Source: Obelidium mucronatum
Taxonomy: Eukaryota > Chytridiomycota > Chytridiomycetes > Chytridiales > Chytriomycetaceae
Direction of reading: 5' to 3'
NCBI GenBank assembly: GCA_025765595.1
Contig: JAIVFH010000084.1
Location: 1 to 64,000 of the forward strand
Length of the DNA: 64,000 nucleotides
Program-made: the position numbers and the translations under genes
The notes under the pieces: model-generated
Seen by the model: only the letters and a program-made list of their open reading frames with translations
What the model was told of the DNA's origin: nothing
Database searches by the model: none
In this document: positions 12,301 through 22,468 of the stretch, piece by piece
How the letters are laid out: each line of letters opens with the position of its first letter
Position numbering within the stretch: position 1 is the stretch's first letter

Positions 12301-15300
12301 GGCTGAATGGATTGTGGTTTCGATCTCTGACAGGATCGGCGAAGGCTCACAAGCATCCATTGGTGTATGTGGTTCAAATAGCACCCTGGTCTTGTGATGT
12401 ATGCAGTGAAAAGAACGCCCCCTTGCGGTTCAGGTTAGATCCTGTTTCTGAGTGCTGGAAATTGGCTGATCCAGATACCAGATGTGCGCAGGGATGCAAC
12501 TGGGATGAATGCGGGACCTGTATCTCCAAAACCAGTTCCCAGATCGCCAACTCCGACGGCCATCTCCTTACCCGGAGAGACGGTACATCGCCCTACTATT
12601 GTGGGCAATCGGGTGTCACGTACTACAGCGAGTGCAAAGTGAGTATCGTTGCAGTCTTTTGTCTGGGTACATGTCTGACGCAAGTGGCTGGTACTTAGAG
12701 CTGTGGTGATCGCTGCGGTCCCACTGGTGGTTGCGACTGCATTGCTTGTCACAAAATCAATGGGCTGCTTGGACTCGCACAGAAAGTGATGCATGCTCAT
12801 CCACACGGGCTGATGCAGAAGCCAACTACAAGCACTATTGTTTGCAATGTTTGTTCGCAGACAATCACCAAGGGCCGTTTCTCGTGTGCATCGTGCAACC
12901 ACAACGAATGTCTCAGTTGCTCGGGTGAGTCTTTGTGAGCCGTGCAATACCCCATTAACTTCTTTGTTGCAGCGCTGACAGGCTCTGTGCTCTTCAACAA
13001 CGATCGGGTTATGATCAAAAAGTTCGCAAATGGCTACTTTTACTGCGGACGCAAGGCTGGATACTTCAACAACTGCAAGAAGTGCGACGGCACCTGTGGT
13101 CCAAACGGCTGCTGCTGCACATCTTGCCACGTGGCCAACGTTGCTAACGGCATCCGTGATTATGTCCATCCTGGCGGAGCCCGATGGCTATCGGAGGGAC
13201 AGTCCGACCAATGCAATCCACGCCAGTTATGCAGTCTAATCAATCTGCATCAAACAATTCAGGCCTACCAGCGACAGAACAATCAGATGAGTGCGTTGAT
13301 GAGTCGTTTCTTCAGACACCCAACTGCCAGTGGTGCTCCACCACCCAGCACCACGGCCAACCCCGATGATCCTCTCGTGTTGGCCCAGTTTGTAGGGATT
13401 GGGGCTGTAGTGTGTAAGAAGTGGTTTGTGCTTTTCATCTGAGCTGCTTTGTTTGATGTTGTACTTATATTTGTACGAATGCAGCCACAGCATGTCCTTC
13501 CCAGTGTGCCCAACTCACAACTACTTGCTCTGTAACCGTGAGCAAGAAAGCACTTCTTGTCCGATTCAGGAGTGTTCGATTTCCACTCCAGACAGCTGTA
13601 GTATATGCACCAAGTGCGGTGAATTTGGTCATATCGTTTCCAAGAAGCTGTTCATCTCGCGTGGAGAATCCAACTTTGCTGCCCGTGGAGCTGATGGTGA
13701 AAACTTGACCGTTATCCCAATGCTGCTTTTCAGTTGCCCCAGTTGCTGTACTCTGGAATTTCCAACATACCAAGACTCATTGATCACGTTGTTGGACATT
13801 ATGGCTGACGAAACGGCTCTACAAATTCTGAAGGCCAAATTGATCAAGTTTAAGCACCGTTGCACCAACTGTCCATCGAGCCCGACCATTATTTTGGCAC
13901 ACATTGAGAAGGCAGAAGCTTCCAACTTGGTATTTTTTTCTCTCTTTCTTCTTTATAGTTGTTGCCATTCATTGTCTGATGTGTCTGATGTTTTCATGTT
14001 AGAATCTCTACGTAGCCCACACCCTCAACAGAATGGGGCCGTCCGATACTCAGCTCTCGGTCGGAGAACTGCTCCTCAACACGGTGGACAATCTCGACGA
14101 GCTTGAATGGAATCCAAGTGCGTCCTCAGAGGCCGACGACGATGATAAGCCAGATGACAAGCCAGAGGAAAACTCGCAAGTCCAAACGATCCGTTCCATC
14201 AGTCAATTCCATCAATTTAGTGGCGGGATCAGCCCATGTCGCAGTCCTGTTCTGGGCGAATTGGTCGCAGCCCAGTAAGGTGTTTAAGCCCAGATTCGAG
14301 GATTTGGTGGGTTAATTTTTGTAAACTATGAGGCCAGTCAGCTAACTTGGTGATGGCCAGGCTTCTGGAACTAGCGCGCTTCGCTTCGCCACCTTCGATT
14401 GCTTTGCGCACAGCATTTCCGAATCAGACCGTTCCAAGATTCTCCAGCGCTTCTCCATCAACAATTACCCCACTACTATCGTGTTTGACAAGGGTGTTGA
14501 ACACGACCGTATCAATGGAGCTGGACAGGCGACTCTTTTGATCAACAACATTATCAACGATCTCGCTGGTGTGACACACAACGAGTTCACTGAACAGCTT
14601 GTAAAGCTTGGAAATTTGGAAAGTGCGAATGTTCAGATGAAGTTCCACAACAGTATGGGTGGAATGTATCCAGACCTCAAGTTCAAGGTGCTTGCAGTCT
14701 ACAAGGTTACCAACAAGACGTTGAGCGACCGGTTTGAGGCCAAAAGGGCCGCTCTCAAGTGTTTCCCTGCCGAGGCGTTCCATGCGACGAAGTCAGGCAA
14801 TGTTCAGTCCATCTGCAGCAACAACGTTTCTATGGGCAAGATTGGCCATACTGACAAGGGATGCTTTGGCGGCCGGTCTCTACTTTTCGCACTACGCGGA
14901 TTACACGTTTGCTTATGCCCACGATTCAACAGCCCGACCCATCAAGGCAGGTGAAAAGGGAACGGTCATTATGTTCAATGTTTTGCTGGGTAGGACATAT
15001 CGTGTGCAGAACTTGGCGCTTGTTGCATCAAAGGTGGATGGCTACGACAGTATTGTTTCGCCAAATGAGTGCGAGTGGATTATTTTTGATAACAGTCAAT
15101 GTCTTCCTGTGTATGTGTTCGAGTTTGAGGCCGAACACTCAGTGAAACCGAAGGTCGGCGGCGCGTGGGAAGAAGGAGGCAGTCATAAATGTGAGCTGCC
15201 CACCGCTGCAAAAAAATCCAAGAAACTATTTTTGTCTTTTCAGTTGAGTTTCAGTTTAATTTCATTGAGGAATACTTACACGCCTTAAATCTAGCCCTGA

Positions 15301-15652
15301 CTCCTCCATCTTTGCATCCCATATTGCCAAACTCCTATCAGCCACAAACAAAGCAGACATTCAAATTATCCAGGGACAATTCAAGGAAATGGATTCCTGC
15401 GATTTCGTGATTATCGTGCTTTCCCCAAAATACGAAACGTCAAAATGGCATCGCAAGGAAGCCGGTTACGCCGTCATGACCAAGAAAGAATTGATCCCGA
15501 TTTTGGTGGACCAAGAAGGTGGTGTTGTTGAAGGGGATGAAATTCCTGGGTTGTCGATTGTGGGTGAAAGAGTTGTGGATTTGAGAGGAAGTAAAGGAGA
15601 AGATATTGCTGCCCGGGCAGTGGCTCGAATCGATGAAATGTCTCTTTGGTAA
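9360..15652 (+). CDS. NLR2: PB1-like/TIR/NACHT/zinc modules/Trx-like/PARP/TIR protein (apparent frameshifts)
   Basis: Tandem paralogue of NLR1. Early exons 9360-9500, 9560-9867, 9921-10089 and 10149 onward keep the same junctions. PB1-like, TIR1 (NCLSELSYA), NACHT (GGAGLGKS, IIVDALDECG) and the winged-helix region follow as in NLR1. After a linker (LPSIGSVSIPS, like LPSVGSAQVAS in NLR1) come: a C1/ZZ-like finger (HKHPLVYV, CDVC, RFRCAQGC, DECGTC, joined across an intron at about 12435); two YxCG/CGP cysteine modules; a Cys-rich segment (13500-13760); a thioredoxin fold with WSQPS in place of WCxxC and YPT at the cis-Pro (14200-14560); a PARP catalytic domain with H (FHATKSGN), Y (GLYFSHYAD) and E (ECEWIIFD) positions; then TIR2, whose first strand lies in the same exon as the PARP end. 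Single-base insertions at about 11066, 12107, 14190 and 14872 break the raw frame. They may be assembly errors or may mark decay. A split into two genes near 12150 is possible but less likely. Confidence 0.75.
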
Positions 15653-15943
15653 TGTTGCACGCGTTAAAAGCCGAAACAAAGTTCACTGAGTTTGATTGTA
15701 TCTTAATCACCTGCTCGATGGCAGAATCTGTTCTTATACTTTTGAAGGTTGTACAACTTTGCAGGGGTGTCAAAATGTCAATGTCAAAAACTCCATTGGT
15801 CGACAAAATAGAAATCAAAAAAAAGGAGTTTGAGGGTTTCTGGCGTGGAAAGTCGTTGTTTAAACTTTCGAACGACACTGTAGGTCATTTCTCCCAAATC
15901 ATGCTTCCTCTAGAATTCTAAAGAAAAATGCAAACTTTTGGCT
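15653..15943. repeat. Downstream copy of a duplicated TIR-tail/3' flank segment
   Basis: After the NLR2 stop, about 80 bases to near 15735 resemble 17251-17335, which leads into the start codon of the chromate transporter (shared landmarks TGCACGCGT and GCAGAATCTGTTC against CCAGAATCTGTTC). An open frame at 15646-15921 shows no recognisable domain, and I leave it uncalled. Confidence 0.55.
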
Positions 15944-17002
15944 TTATTCTTTCAACATTCCATAAATCTTTCCAGCAATGCGCATCAGCGATTCAGGGTT
16001 TGGATGACCTCCGTCGGCAAGCTCCAATGAGCACTCCTCCAATTCAATACGTTCATCAAGACTACGAAGAAAGTTCCATTGAATGTAGTTTGTCACTATT
16101 CCCATCACCTCATCCAAATTGTCAAGCTCCGCTGCCACCTCACAACCCAACAAATCCTGTGCCATTCCCTGTTCAAAGTCATCCTTCTTCGCCGCGAACA
16201 ATACAAACGCGTTTTTTCCCTCGACGCAGTACAAATTCAAAGTGGCCATTCGCTTTGAGAATATCGCCGTCCATATCTTCTTCGACCTCGATGGTAACAT
16301 CTCCATTGAATAAGTTGGAAACACAAATAAGAATTGGGGCAATGAAATGAAGCCTTTGCGCTTCCTTGCCAGTGGTGAAAGGGCCGAAGCACCTCGTGGC
16401 CATTGTAAGATATTTGGCAAGAAGCTCAAACGCATCATTTGGGAGTGGTTCGACAGGCAGTATAAGCGGAGACGTCTTGAAGACCGATTTGACGTCATTC
16501 CAAGTTACATAGGAGTAGCCAACTGAGCCTCCTGCTTTCATCTTTTTCTGCGACAAAATTTTGTTCAACTGCTCCCATCGCCGCTTTCTTGAGGCGTGAG
16601 GTTGTTTGATAGGATAAGCTGGATTCGGAAGAACTGCTACTAGACGATGCTGGTTTGACTGTTGTTCTTATTAATTAATAATCGAATATCAAAAACAAAA
16701 CACTTGCAAGTCTTCTTTGGAACGACAACATACAGCGCAGTTGTTCTTCCTTTGCCCATTCCACTCAAAGAGACATCAAACTCAAGAGGCCCCTTCGTGG
16801 AGTCGGTGATGTCTTCTCTTGATGAGTAGACTTTGAGGGAAACCGCAGATACCCCGCTCAACCCCGCTTTGTTCTCCTGATAAACAGCGTCTCTGAAGTC
16901 CACCACATCCGCTTCAGAGCTGATAGAGACGGTGTCTGCACCGACTCCCTGGTACGCCTTTCCTTCTTCGTCAGTCAAGTAATACCATACCTTTTGATTC
17001 AT
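15944..17002 (-). CDS. Crinkler-type effector 1: ubiquitin-like header plus restriction-endonuclease-fold domain (frameshifted)
   Basis: Member of the Crinkler (CRN/CR) effector class, also known from chytrids such as Batrachochytrium. The first exon, from the ATG at 17002, encodes the header (VWYYLTDEEGKAYQGV, then PLEFDVSLSGMGKGRT and VVVPKKT). An intron with an apparent GC donor (gcaagt) follows near 16707. The second part carries RRWEQLNKIL and GYSYVTWNDV, then a nuclease-like core with a KKDD segment followed by GMAQD spacing, ending at 15944. Near 16200 the frame shifts by one inserted base next to the expected catalytic ExK position, and no Glu is obvious there. Another shift lies near 16590. 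So the gene is either inactive or affected by the same insertion errors as its neighbours. It lies between two copies of a TIR tail. No secretion signal is visible. Confidence 0.7.
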
Positions 17003-17011
17003 TTGAAAGAA

Positions 17012-17250
17012 AAGTGCTTTCTCCAAAATGCGAAACGTCAAAGTGGCATCGTAAGGAAGCCGGTTACGCCGTCATGACCAAGAAAGAATTGATCCCGATT
17101 TTGGTGGACCGAGAAGGTGGTGTTGTTGAAGGGGATGAAATTCCTGGGTTGTCGATTGTGGGTGAAAGAGTTGTGGATTTGAGAGGAAGTAAGGCAGAGG
17201 ATATTGCTGCCGAGGCGGTGGCTCGAATCGATGAAATGTTGCTTTGGTAA
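17012..17250 (+). pseudogene. 5'-truncated third copy of the C-terminal TIR segment
   Basis: The segment begins abruptly in the sequence shared with the NLR1 and NLR2 last exons (VLSPKCETSKWHRKEAG, where the intact copies read PKYET) and runs to the same terminal IDEM motif and a stop at 17250. It lacks the first TIR strands and any promoter, so I call it a relic. The break lies only about ten bases from the start of the antisense Crinkler 1. Confidence 0.8.
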
Positions 17251-17320
17251 TTGTTGTGCACGCGTGAACAAGCCTAAAAAAAGTTCGATGACCTTTCTTG
17301 TATCCAAATCCCCCGTGACG

Positions 17321-19088
17321 ATGCCAGAATCTGTTCAAGCTGCCTCTTCGGAGGACAGTGAACAACCACTCACCATCCCGCTGTCTGAGCGCATCAAGGA
17401 AGTAGTTGTAAACTACCTGCCATTAGGTTACATCACCTTTGGCGGTCCTCAGGTATAGTACTTAGGTTAGAGCACTAAACAGAGCCACGAGCTAAAAACA
17501 CACCACACATCCTGAACCAGGCACACATTGCACTGCTTTTAGATTTGTTTGTCGTTAAGCGGGGCTGGTTGAGTGAGGAGATGTTCACTGAGCTGTTTGC
17601 AATATCGAATGCCATGCCAGGGTAAAAGCTGTCAAAACATGTCCATTGATGTCTTCTGATGTACTTAACCTCAATTTTATTTCGAAATCTTTGAAATTCA
17701 GTCCTGCGTCGACCCAGCTTGCGTTTACCGTTGCTTTGATCCGAGGCGGGGTTGTTCCAGGAATCCTGGCTTTTCTTATTTGGAGGTTTGTTGTGCGGCT
17801 TTTTATTTTGCACACCTTCAAATGCAATTTTCATATCTGATCGCATAAATCCTGTAGTATTCCGGGTGGGATTGTGATGGGGGCTGTGGGATATGGAGTT
17901 GGGCAATTGGGAGCAACCAGTAGCCTTCCCACATCCGTGCTCTACATTGAACGAAGTCTCGCAGCAGCTTCTATCGCCCTTGTTAGCATAGCTGCTAAGC
18001 AACTCGTAGGGAAACTTATGACAGATAAAACCAGTTGCACACTGGCTGCCCTTGCAGTTGTCCTGGTCATTAATTTCGGTCACGTCCAGTGGCTTATTCC
18101 CCTTATCATGGTTATTGGTGGTATTGCGACTTATTTGGAAGGAGAAGTTCCTGTCTGGATCGCGGGATATAAGGAATCAAAAAAGAAGCGGGATGAAGAG
18201 AAGAAAATTGGAAGCGAATGAGGGAGCCAGCGGCAATGACACAACGAGTGGATTCGATACCGGAGCGGTCGCTGCCTCTAGTGAAAACCTGGTTCCGGAT
18301 TCCATTGAACTTGCGCCTTTAGTAGCTCCAACTCAGCAGGTCGCGGCTACCGCAACAGCACCAGCAACAAAACAACAACACTCTCTGCCCCCAAAAAAGA
18401 TCTCCATATTTACTTTACCTACAGCATGACAACCGGCGCAATCCTAATCGCCCTCTTCTTTATCCTCCTCATTCTCAGTGGAATCCTCCGATCCCAAGAA
18501 ATCAACCAACCAATCAACATCCTCTCCACATTCTACTTTGTCGGCGCAATCATTTTCGGTGGAGGCCCCGTCGTAGTCCCCCTCCTCTACTCGTACGTTG
18601 TTTCCGGAACCAATTGGTTAACAAGCACAGAGTTCCTCATGGGTTTCGCCGTCATCAACGTAATGCCAGGCCCCAATTTCAACTTTGCAGCTTATTGTGG
18701 CGCGTTGGCGTTTAGACAGACGGGGTGGACTTCGTTTGTCGGCGCCTTGTTGGCGTGGATTGGGATTTTCTTGCCTGGATTGTTGGTCAAGGCGGGAGTG
18801 TTGCCGATTTGGAGGCATTACAGGGATTTACCTGTTTTGAAGAGGGTTTTTAAAGGGTTGAATAGTGTGGCGGTTGGGTTGCTGGTTGCTGCAGTGTATC
18901 TCTTGTGGATGAAGGCGATTGCGTTGCCAGAGAATAAGGTGGCGAATTTGGGGGATTATACGGGATGGACGGGTGTTATGGTGGTTGCATTTTTGGCGAT
19001 GGATACTTGGAAAGTGCAGCCTTGGTGGGTTGTTGGGGCGAGTGCGATTGTCGGGGCTCTTGCATGGGTTATAGACGGGAAACCATAG
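17321..19088 (+). CDS. Chromate ion transporter family protein, two-domain
   Basis: Membrane transporter of the CHR family, which exports chromate in characterised members and probably other oxyanions. Exons 17321-17452, 17521-17621, 17702-17785 and 17858 onward encode the N-terminal half with the family motif FGGPQAH and the block ISNAMPGPASTQ. After a low-complexity linker, the second half (18426-19088) repeats the pattern as FGGGPVVVPLL and FAVINVMPGPNFNFAAY. This internal duplication is normal for long CHR proteins. Multiple hydrophobic helices are visible in both halves. Between the halves the frame moves twice (near 18200 and 18420): one shift fits an inserted base, the other an intron ending in ctacag at 18424. 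An alternative start is an in-frame ATG at 17288. Its 5' flank is part of the duplicated segment downstream of NLR2. Confidence 0.85.
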
Positions 19089-19178
19089 ATAAAAAAAAAT
19101 ATATTCCCACGACTTTACAAAGCAGTATGTGATGTATTTAAATTATTAGACATTATACAAGAAAAATGTGAAGGGGTT

Positions 19179-21268
19179 TCAAAAGAATCTGTTGTTTAGA
19201 TTCTGTTGCTGAGGTTGCTGAAGCTGCTGCATTGAATTTTGCTGCTGAATACCCATCATTTGCTGTTGCTGCTGCTGCTGTGGTGGCATCATGCTCCTTG
19301 GCACTTGTGATGGTTGCTGCTGCTGTATTCCAAAACCACCAAAAGGCGCCTACAGAAAAAAAAACGAGCTCCGATTTTAGTGGATCCCATCTTAAAAATA
19401 GCACATAACTGGTTGTTGTTGCGGTATCGCAGAGTAAGCCATATATTGTGGCTGTTGCTGCTGTTGCTGCATTGGTTGGCCCATCATTCCCATTTGTCTT
19501 TGTTGATTCACATTCATCATGGCACCAATCGGGACTTGTTGTTGCTGTTGAACCGTTGTTACATTGAAACTCTGCTGTGGCTGCTGTGGCATCATATTCG
19601 ATTCTTTAACCAAGGCCGCGAAAGGATCATTCTTGAGTTGGTGTTGCTGTGGGATTGGCTGCTGTTGTGGCCTTGTAAAGACAGAACCCGATGCATTCAT
19701 CATTACTTGTGGATTGTAGTTTGGTTTGAACGTTTGTTGTTGCTGCGGCTGTTGTTGTTGCACTGCAGATCCGAATGCGGATTGTTGGAGTTGCTGTGAT
19801 GGTTGTGATCCGAATGCAGCAGGTTGGGCAATCATTGCTGGCTGGAACTGACTCATGGGGTTCGAACCGAAATTGGCCATTTGTTGTTGAGGTTGGAACT
19901 GAGTTTGTTGAGGGGCTCGCTGTGGTTGCATTTGCATGAATAGTTGTTGTTGGTTTGGTTGGGTTTCCCAAGCTTGCTGCTGTTGCACTGGTTGGGCGGC
20001 AAACTGTTGAACATTTCCAAACTGATTGGCATTTTGATATTGATGAAACTCCTGCTGTTGATGCTGTTGTTGCTGCTGCTGCTGTTGAACAGGGGGTGCA
20101 GATTGAAAGAATCCTGCAAACGGATCGCTCGCACCAGAATTCAATATACCCACAACAGGAGCAGGATCATTCAAAGACAGCAAATCCAATCCGAAACTGG
20201 ACTGCGGATTATGAACTTGCTGCTGCTGTGATGGTGATGGGGCCTTCTGTGTAGATTGCAGTTGAACCAAGATATTCACAGCTTGATCGACATCGCCTTT
20301 GGACGTTCTCAATGCAGAAAGGCTTTCTTCTCTGTTGTTGAATCCCATCCCCGCCAAAAAGTTTAACGCATTTGCAAAGCTTTTGAAAGGTCTTGGTTTG
20401 TAGAAGCAGATTTGGCAGTTTGGTCGAGTTGGGTTGCAGGAGCCTGTGCAGAAGGGGAAGCGGCAACAAGCTCATCAGGCTTCGAAACCAAAAGCTCAAT
20501 CGCGGCATCCACACCCCCTTTCGACCTCTTTAACGCGACAAGACATTTAGTCGTGTCAGAGAAACCCATAGAGCCCAGTATTTTAAGCTGTCCAGAGAAG
20601 GTGACGTGATCATCAGGCTCGATAGTCACATTCTGTTGACGAGAACTACCCCCACTACCTCCGATGCTGCTAGAATTTGCCCTATTAGGGGACGATGACG
20701 ATGACGATGAAGATTTCCCACGATTCTCTCTTGATTCCTTCAACTCCAACTCCCGACGATCCTTATCACGCATATAGATACGCTTCTTGTACTTGTCCTT
20801 GATGAACCGATACATTTCTTTATCAGAACAGGAGGGAGCCCCTTGAGGCACCATCCCAGCGTTCAAGTAGTATTTGGCAATGTCCTTTTGGGATGGGGAA
20901 GGCGGACCGCCTGGACCATTTGCAAGATACAATGCGTTTGCTCTTCTGTTCCCCATGTTTGTCATTGTTTCAACTTCCTTCTCCGTCCAAGTGTCGAGGT
21001 TGATGCTTTTGATGACGCTGATTTCACGGCCCATATTCCGGTGTAGGCCAGCGCATCGGATACAGAGGAAAACTCCTATATTAGCAGAGGCCCACTTTGG
21101 TTCTGAAGAGGGAGGGGTTTTTTTAAGTGTATTCTTGTTTAGGAAGTTTTGGCGGGACTTACTGGAGTCATTGCAATCTGCACATTGTCGATTTTCAGGA
21201 ATATCCGCCAAAGTTTGAAGCTGGCGTTGGTTTCGTTCAGCGTCACGTTTCGATGGTTTTGAAGACAT
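19179..21268 (-). CDS. ArfGAP with two UBA domains and a Gln-rich tail (Gts1/Age2/SMAP-like)
   Basis: GTPase-activating protein for Arf GTPases in vesicle traffic. From the ATG at 21268 the ArfGAP zinc finger reads CADC, then WASANIGVFLCIRCAGLHR, with the intron (near 21105-21161) between the cysteine pairs. A Ser-rich region follows, then two UBA-like domains (LGSMGFSDTTKCLVALKRS and AGMGFNNREESLSALRTS), each ending in the VDxAxxxL pattern, then a long Gln-rich tail of tandem CAG/CAA codons and a final exon ending FGGFGIQQQQ to NNRFF with its stop at 19179. Yeast Gts1 has the same order with a single UBA. The frame moves between the two UBA domains near 20370, in the direction of a deleted base (or two inserted ones). 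That makes it the exception to the insertion pattern seen elsewhere. Confidence 0.85.
20038..20095 (-). repeat. CAG/CAA polyglutamine tract
   Basis: Dense glutamine codons (CTG/TTG on the plus strand) inside the ArfGAP gene encode runs of up to about eight Gln. They are part of the Gln-rich tail rather than a separate element. Confidence 0.8.
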
Positions 21269-21440
21269 CACGCTAGTTTGTATGTTCTTTTTATAGAGAT
21301 TAACCACCCCTTGGTTTTCACAAGAAAGGCGGCAAAACCGCTCCAAAAATAGCTTGAATCCCTCGAAAGAAAAAACAAGAAACCTGGATTCACTTAAATA
21401 AGAGGAATCGAAGAATCGAACATAAATTGTATTTTCTTGT

Positions 21441-22468
21441 TTAATGATCCGAGACTTGTGCAAACTTGTTGAAAGTTTCCACATTGATTGCAAAAGTTCG
21501 AAGAATATCTGCTTCCAAAAAGTGCATTTCCCCAGCAATCACAAGAGAGTGGAGTGGTTCTCCGAAATCAGCGTCGAGTAGTTCCTCCAATGTTCCTGCA
21601 ATGATTCGTTGATCTGGGGCACCTACGCGAGACATTCCGACGCCGATTGTGTTGCGACTGTACACTGTAACGAGAATTATAATTAAATTTGAGAATCAAT
21701 CTTCATGATTGAACGTTTTGGGCGATTGAATTCGCCCCAAGGTATTCCAACCTCAAACAAAGTAGAAAAGAGACTCACCACCCTCCTGTCTCTTATCCTC
21801 CACCTCCAACAACTGTTCCACCGCCTGATTCACAGTCATATACCGAGGCGGTTCATAAATCTTTCTCCCCCTCGCCATATTCTCCAAACTCTGTTCCTTG
21901 ACTTTAATATCCAGCAGACACAGTGTATGCAACTTAATGTTTCTGTTCAATTTGATCTTGTCGTAGAAGGAATCGGGTCTCCAGTTGTCCAGGAAAAAAC
22001 ACGATTGAGATTGTTTGGCCGTAGTTGTAGAGCTGGAGACCACAGCATCCGACATGCGTTCATGATGGAAGGCATTGTGGATCGAAGTTACGGGAATGTT
22101 GAGTTCTTTTGCGCGGAGGACAAGGTCAGTGTGGGTTGTAGCGCTTGTGGTAGGGCACAAATGTCAGCAAAAAGCTATGAAGTGATATGCAAACTGGTTT
22201 TCACTCACCCATACGGATCACCAACAACCAAAAAGGCAACATTGATCTTGTCTGCTCCTTCCAGAATTGCATTCAGATCCGATTCAACCATTTCGCGATC
22301 TGCCACAAGCACTGGCTTCCCATACAGCTTCTCCAGCTGTTCTTTCGGGACAGTCAGGATCGAAGTGTACGCTTCCAGGTAGATGCGGTCGCAGGACTTG
22401 ACTGCTTCGAGGCCCTTCACTGTAATGTCTTTTTCATCGCCGAGGCCAAGACCGACAATGTACAACAT
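21441..22468 (-). CDS. DPH5: Diphthine methyl ester synthase
   Basis: SAM-dependent methyltransferase of diphthamide synthesis on translation factor eEF2. From the ATG at 22468 it reads [20 protein letters not shown], then AYTSIL, ADREMVE and VVGDPYG, then ATTHTDL after an intron, [21 protein letters not shown] and the last exon 21441-21664 with [17 protein letters not shown]. All are hallmarks of the family. Between 21994 and 22070 the conserved SIMNA to GQTIS block is out of frame in the raw sequence. Three extra single bases (at 22069-22070, 22051 and in the A-run 21994-21999) explain it, and together they restore the frame without a stop. I regard these as sequence errors. The gene is divergent from ZPR1 with a 69 bp gap. 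Confidence 0.92.

Noticed and set aside
12435..13169. 244-residue open frame on the minus strand
   Set aside because: It is antisense to the zinc-module exons of NLR2, whose cysteine pattern and splice sites are clearly on the plus strand.
9360..15652. NLR2 as an outright pseudogene
   Set aside because: Its frame breaks are the same +1 type found in essential genes nearby, and key residues of TIR, NACHT and PARP are kept between the breaks.
15646..15921. Open frame after NLR2 as a separate gene
   Set aside because: Its first third is the duplicated flank of the TIR tail and the rest has no recognisable features.
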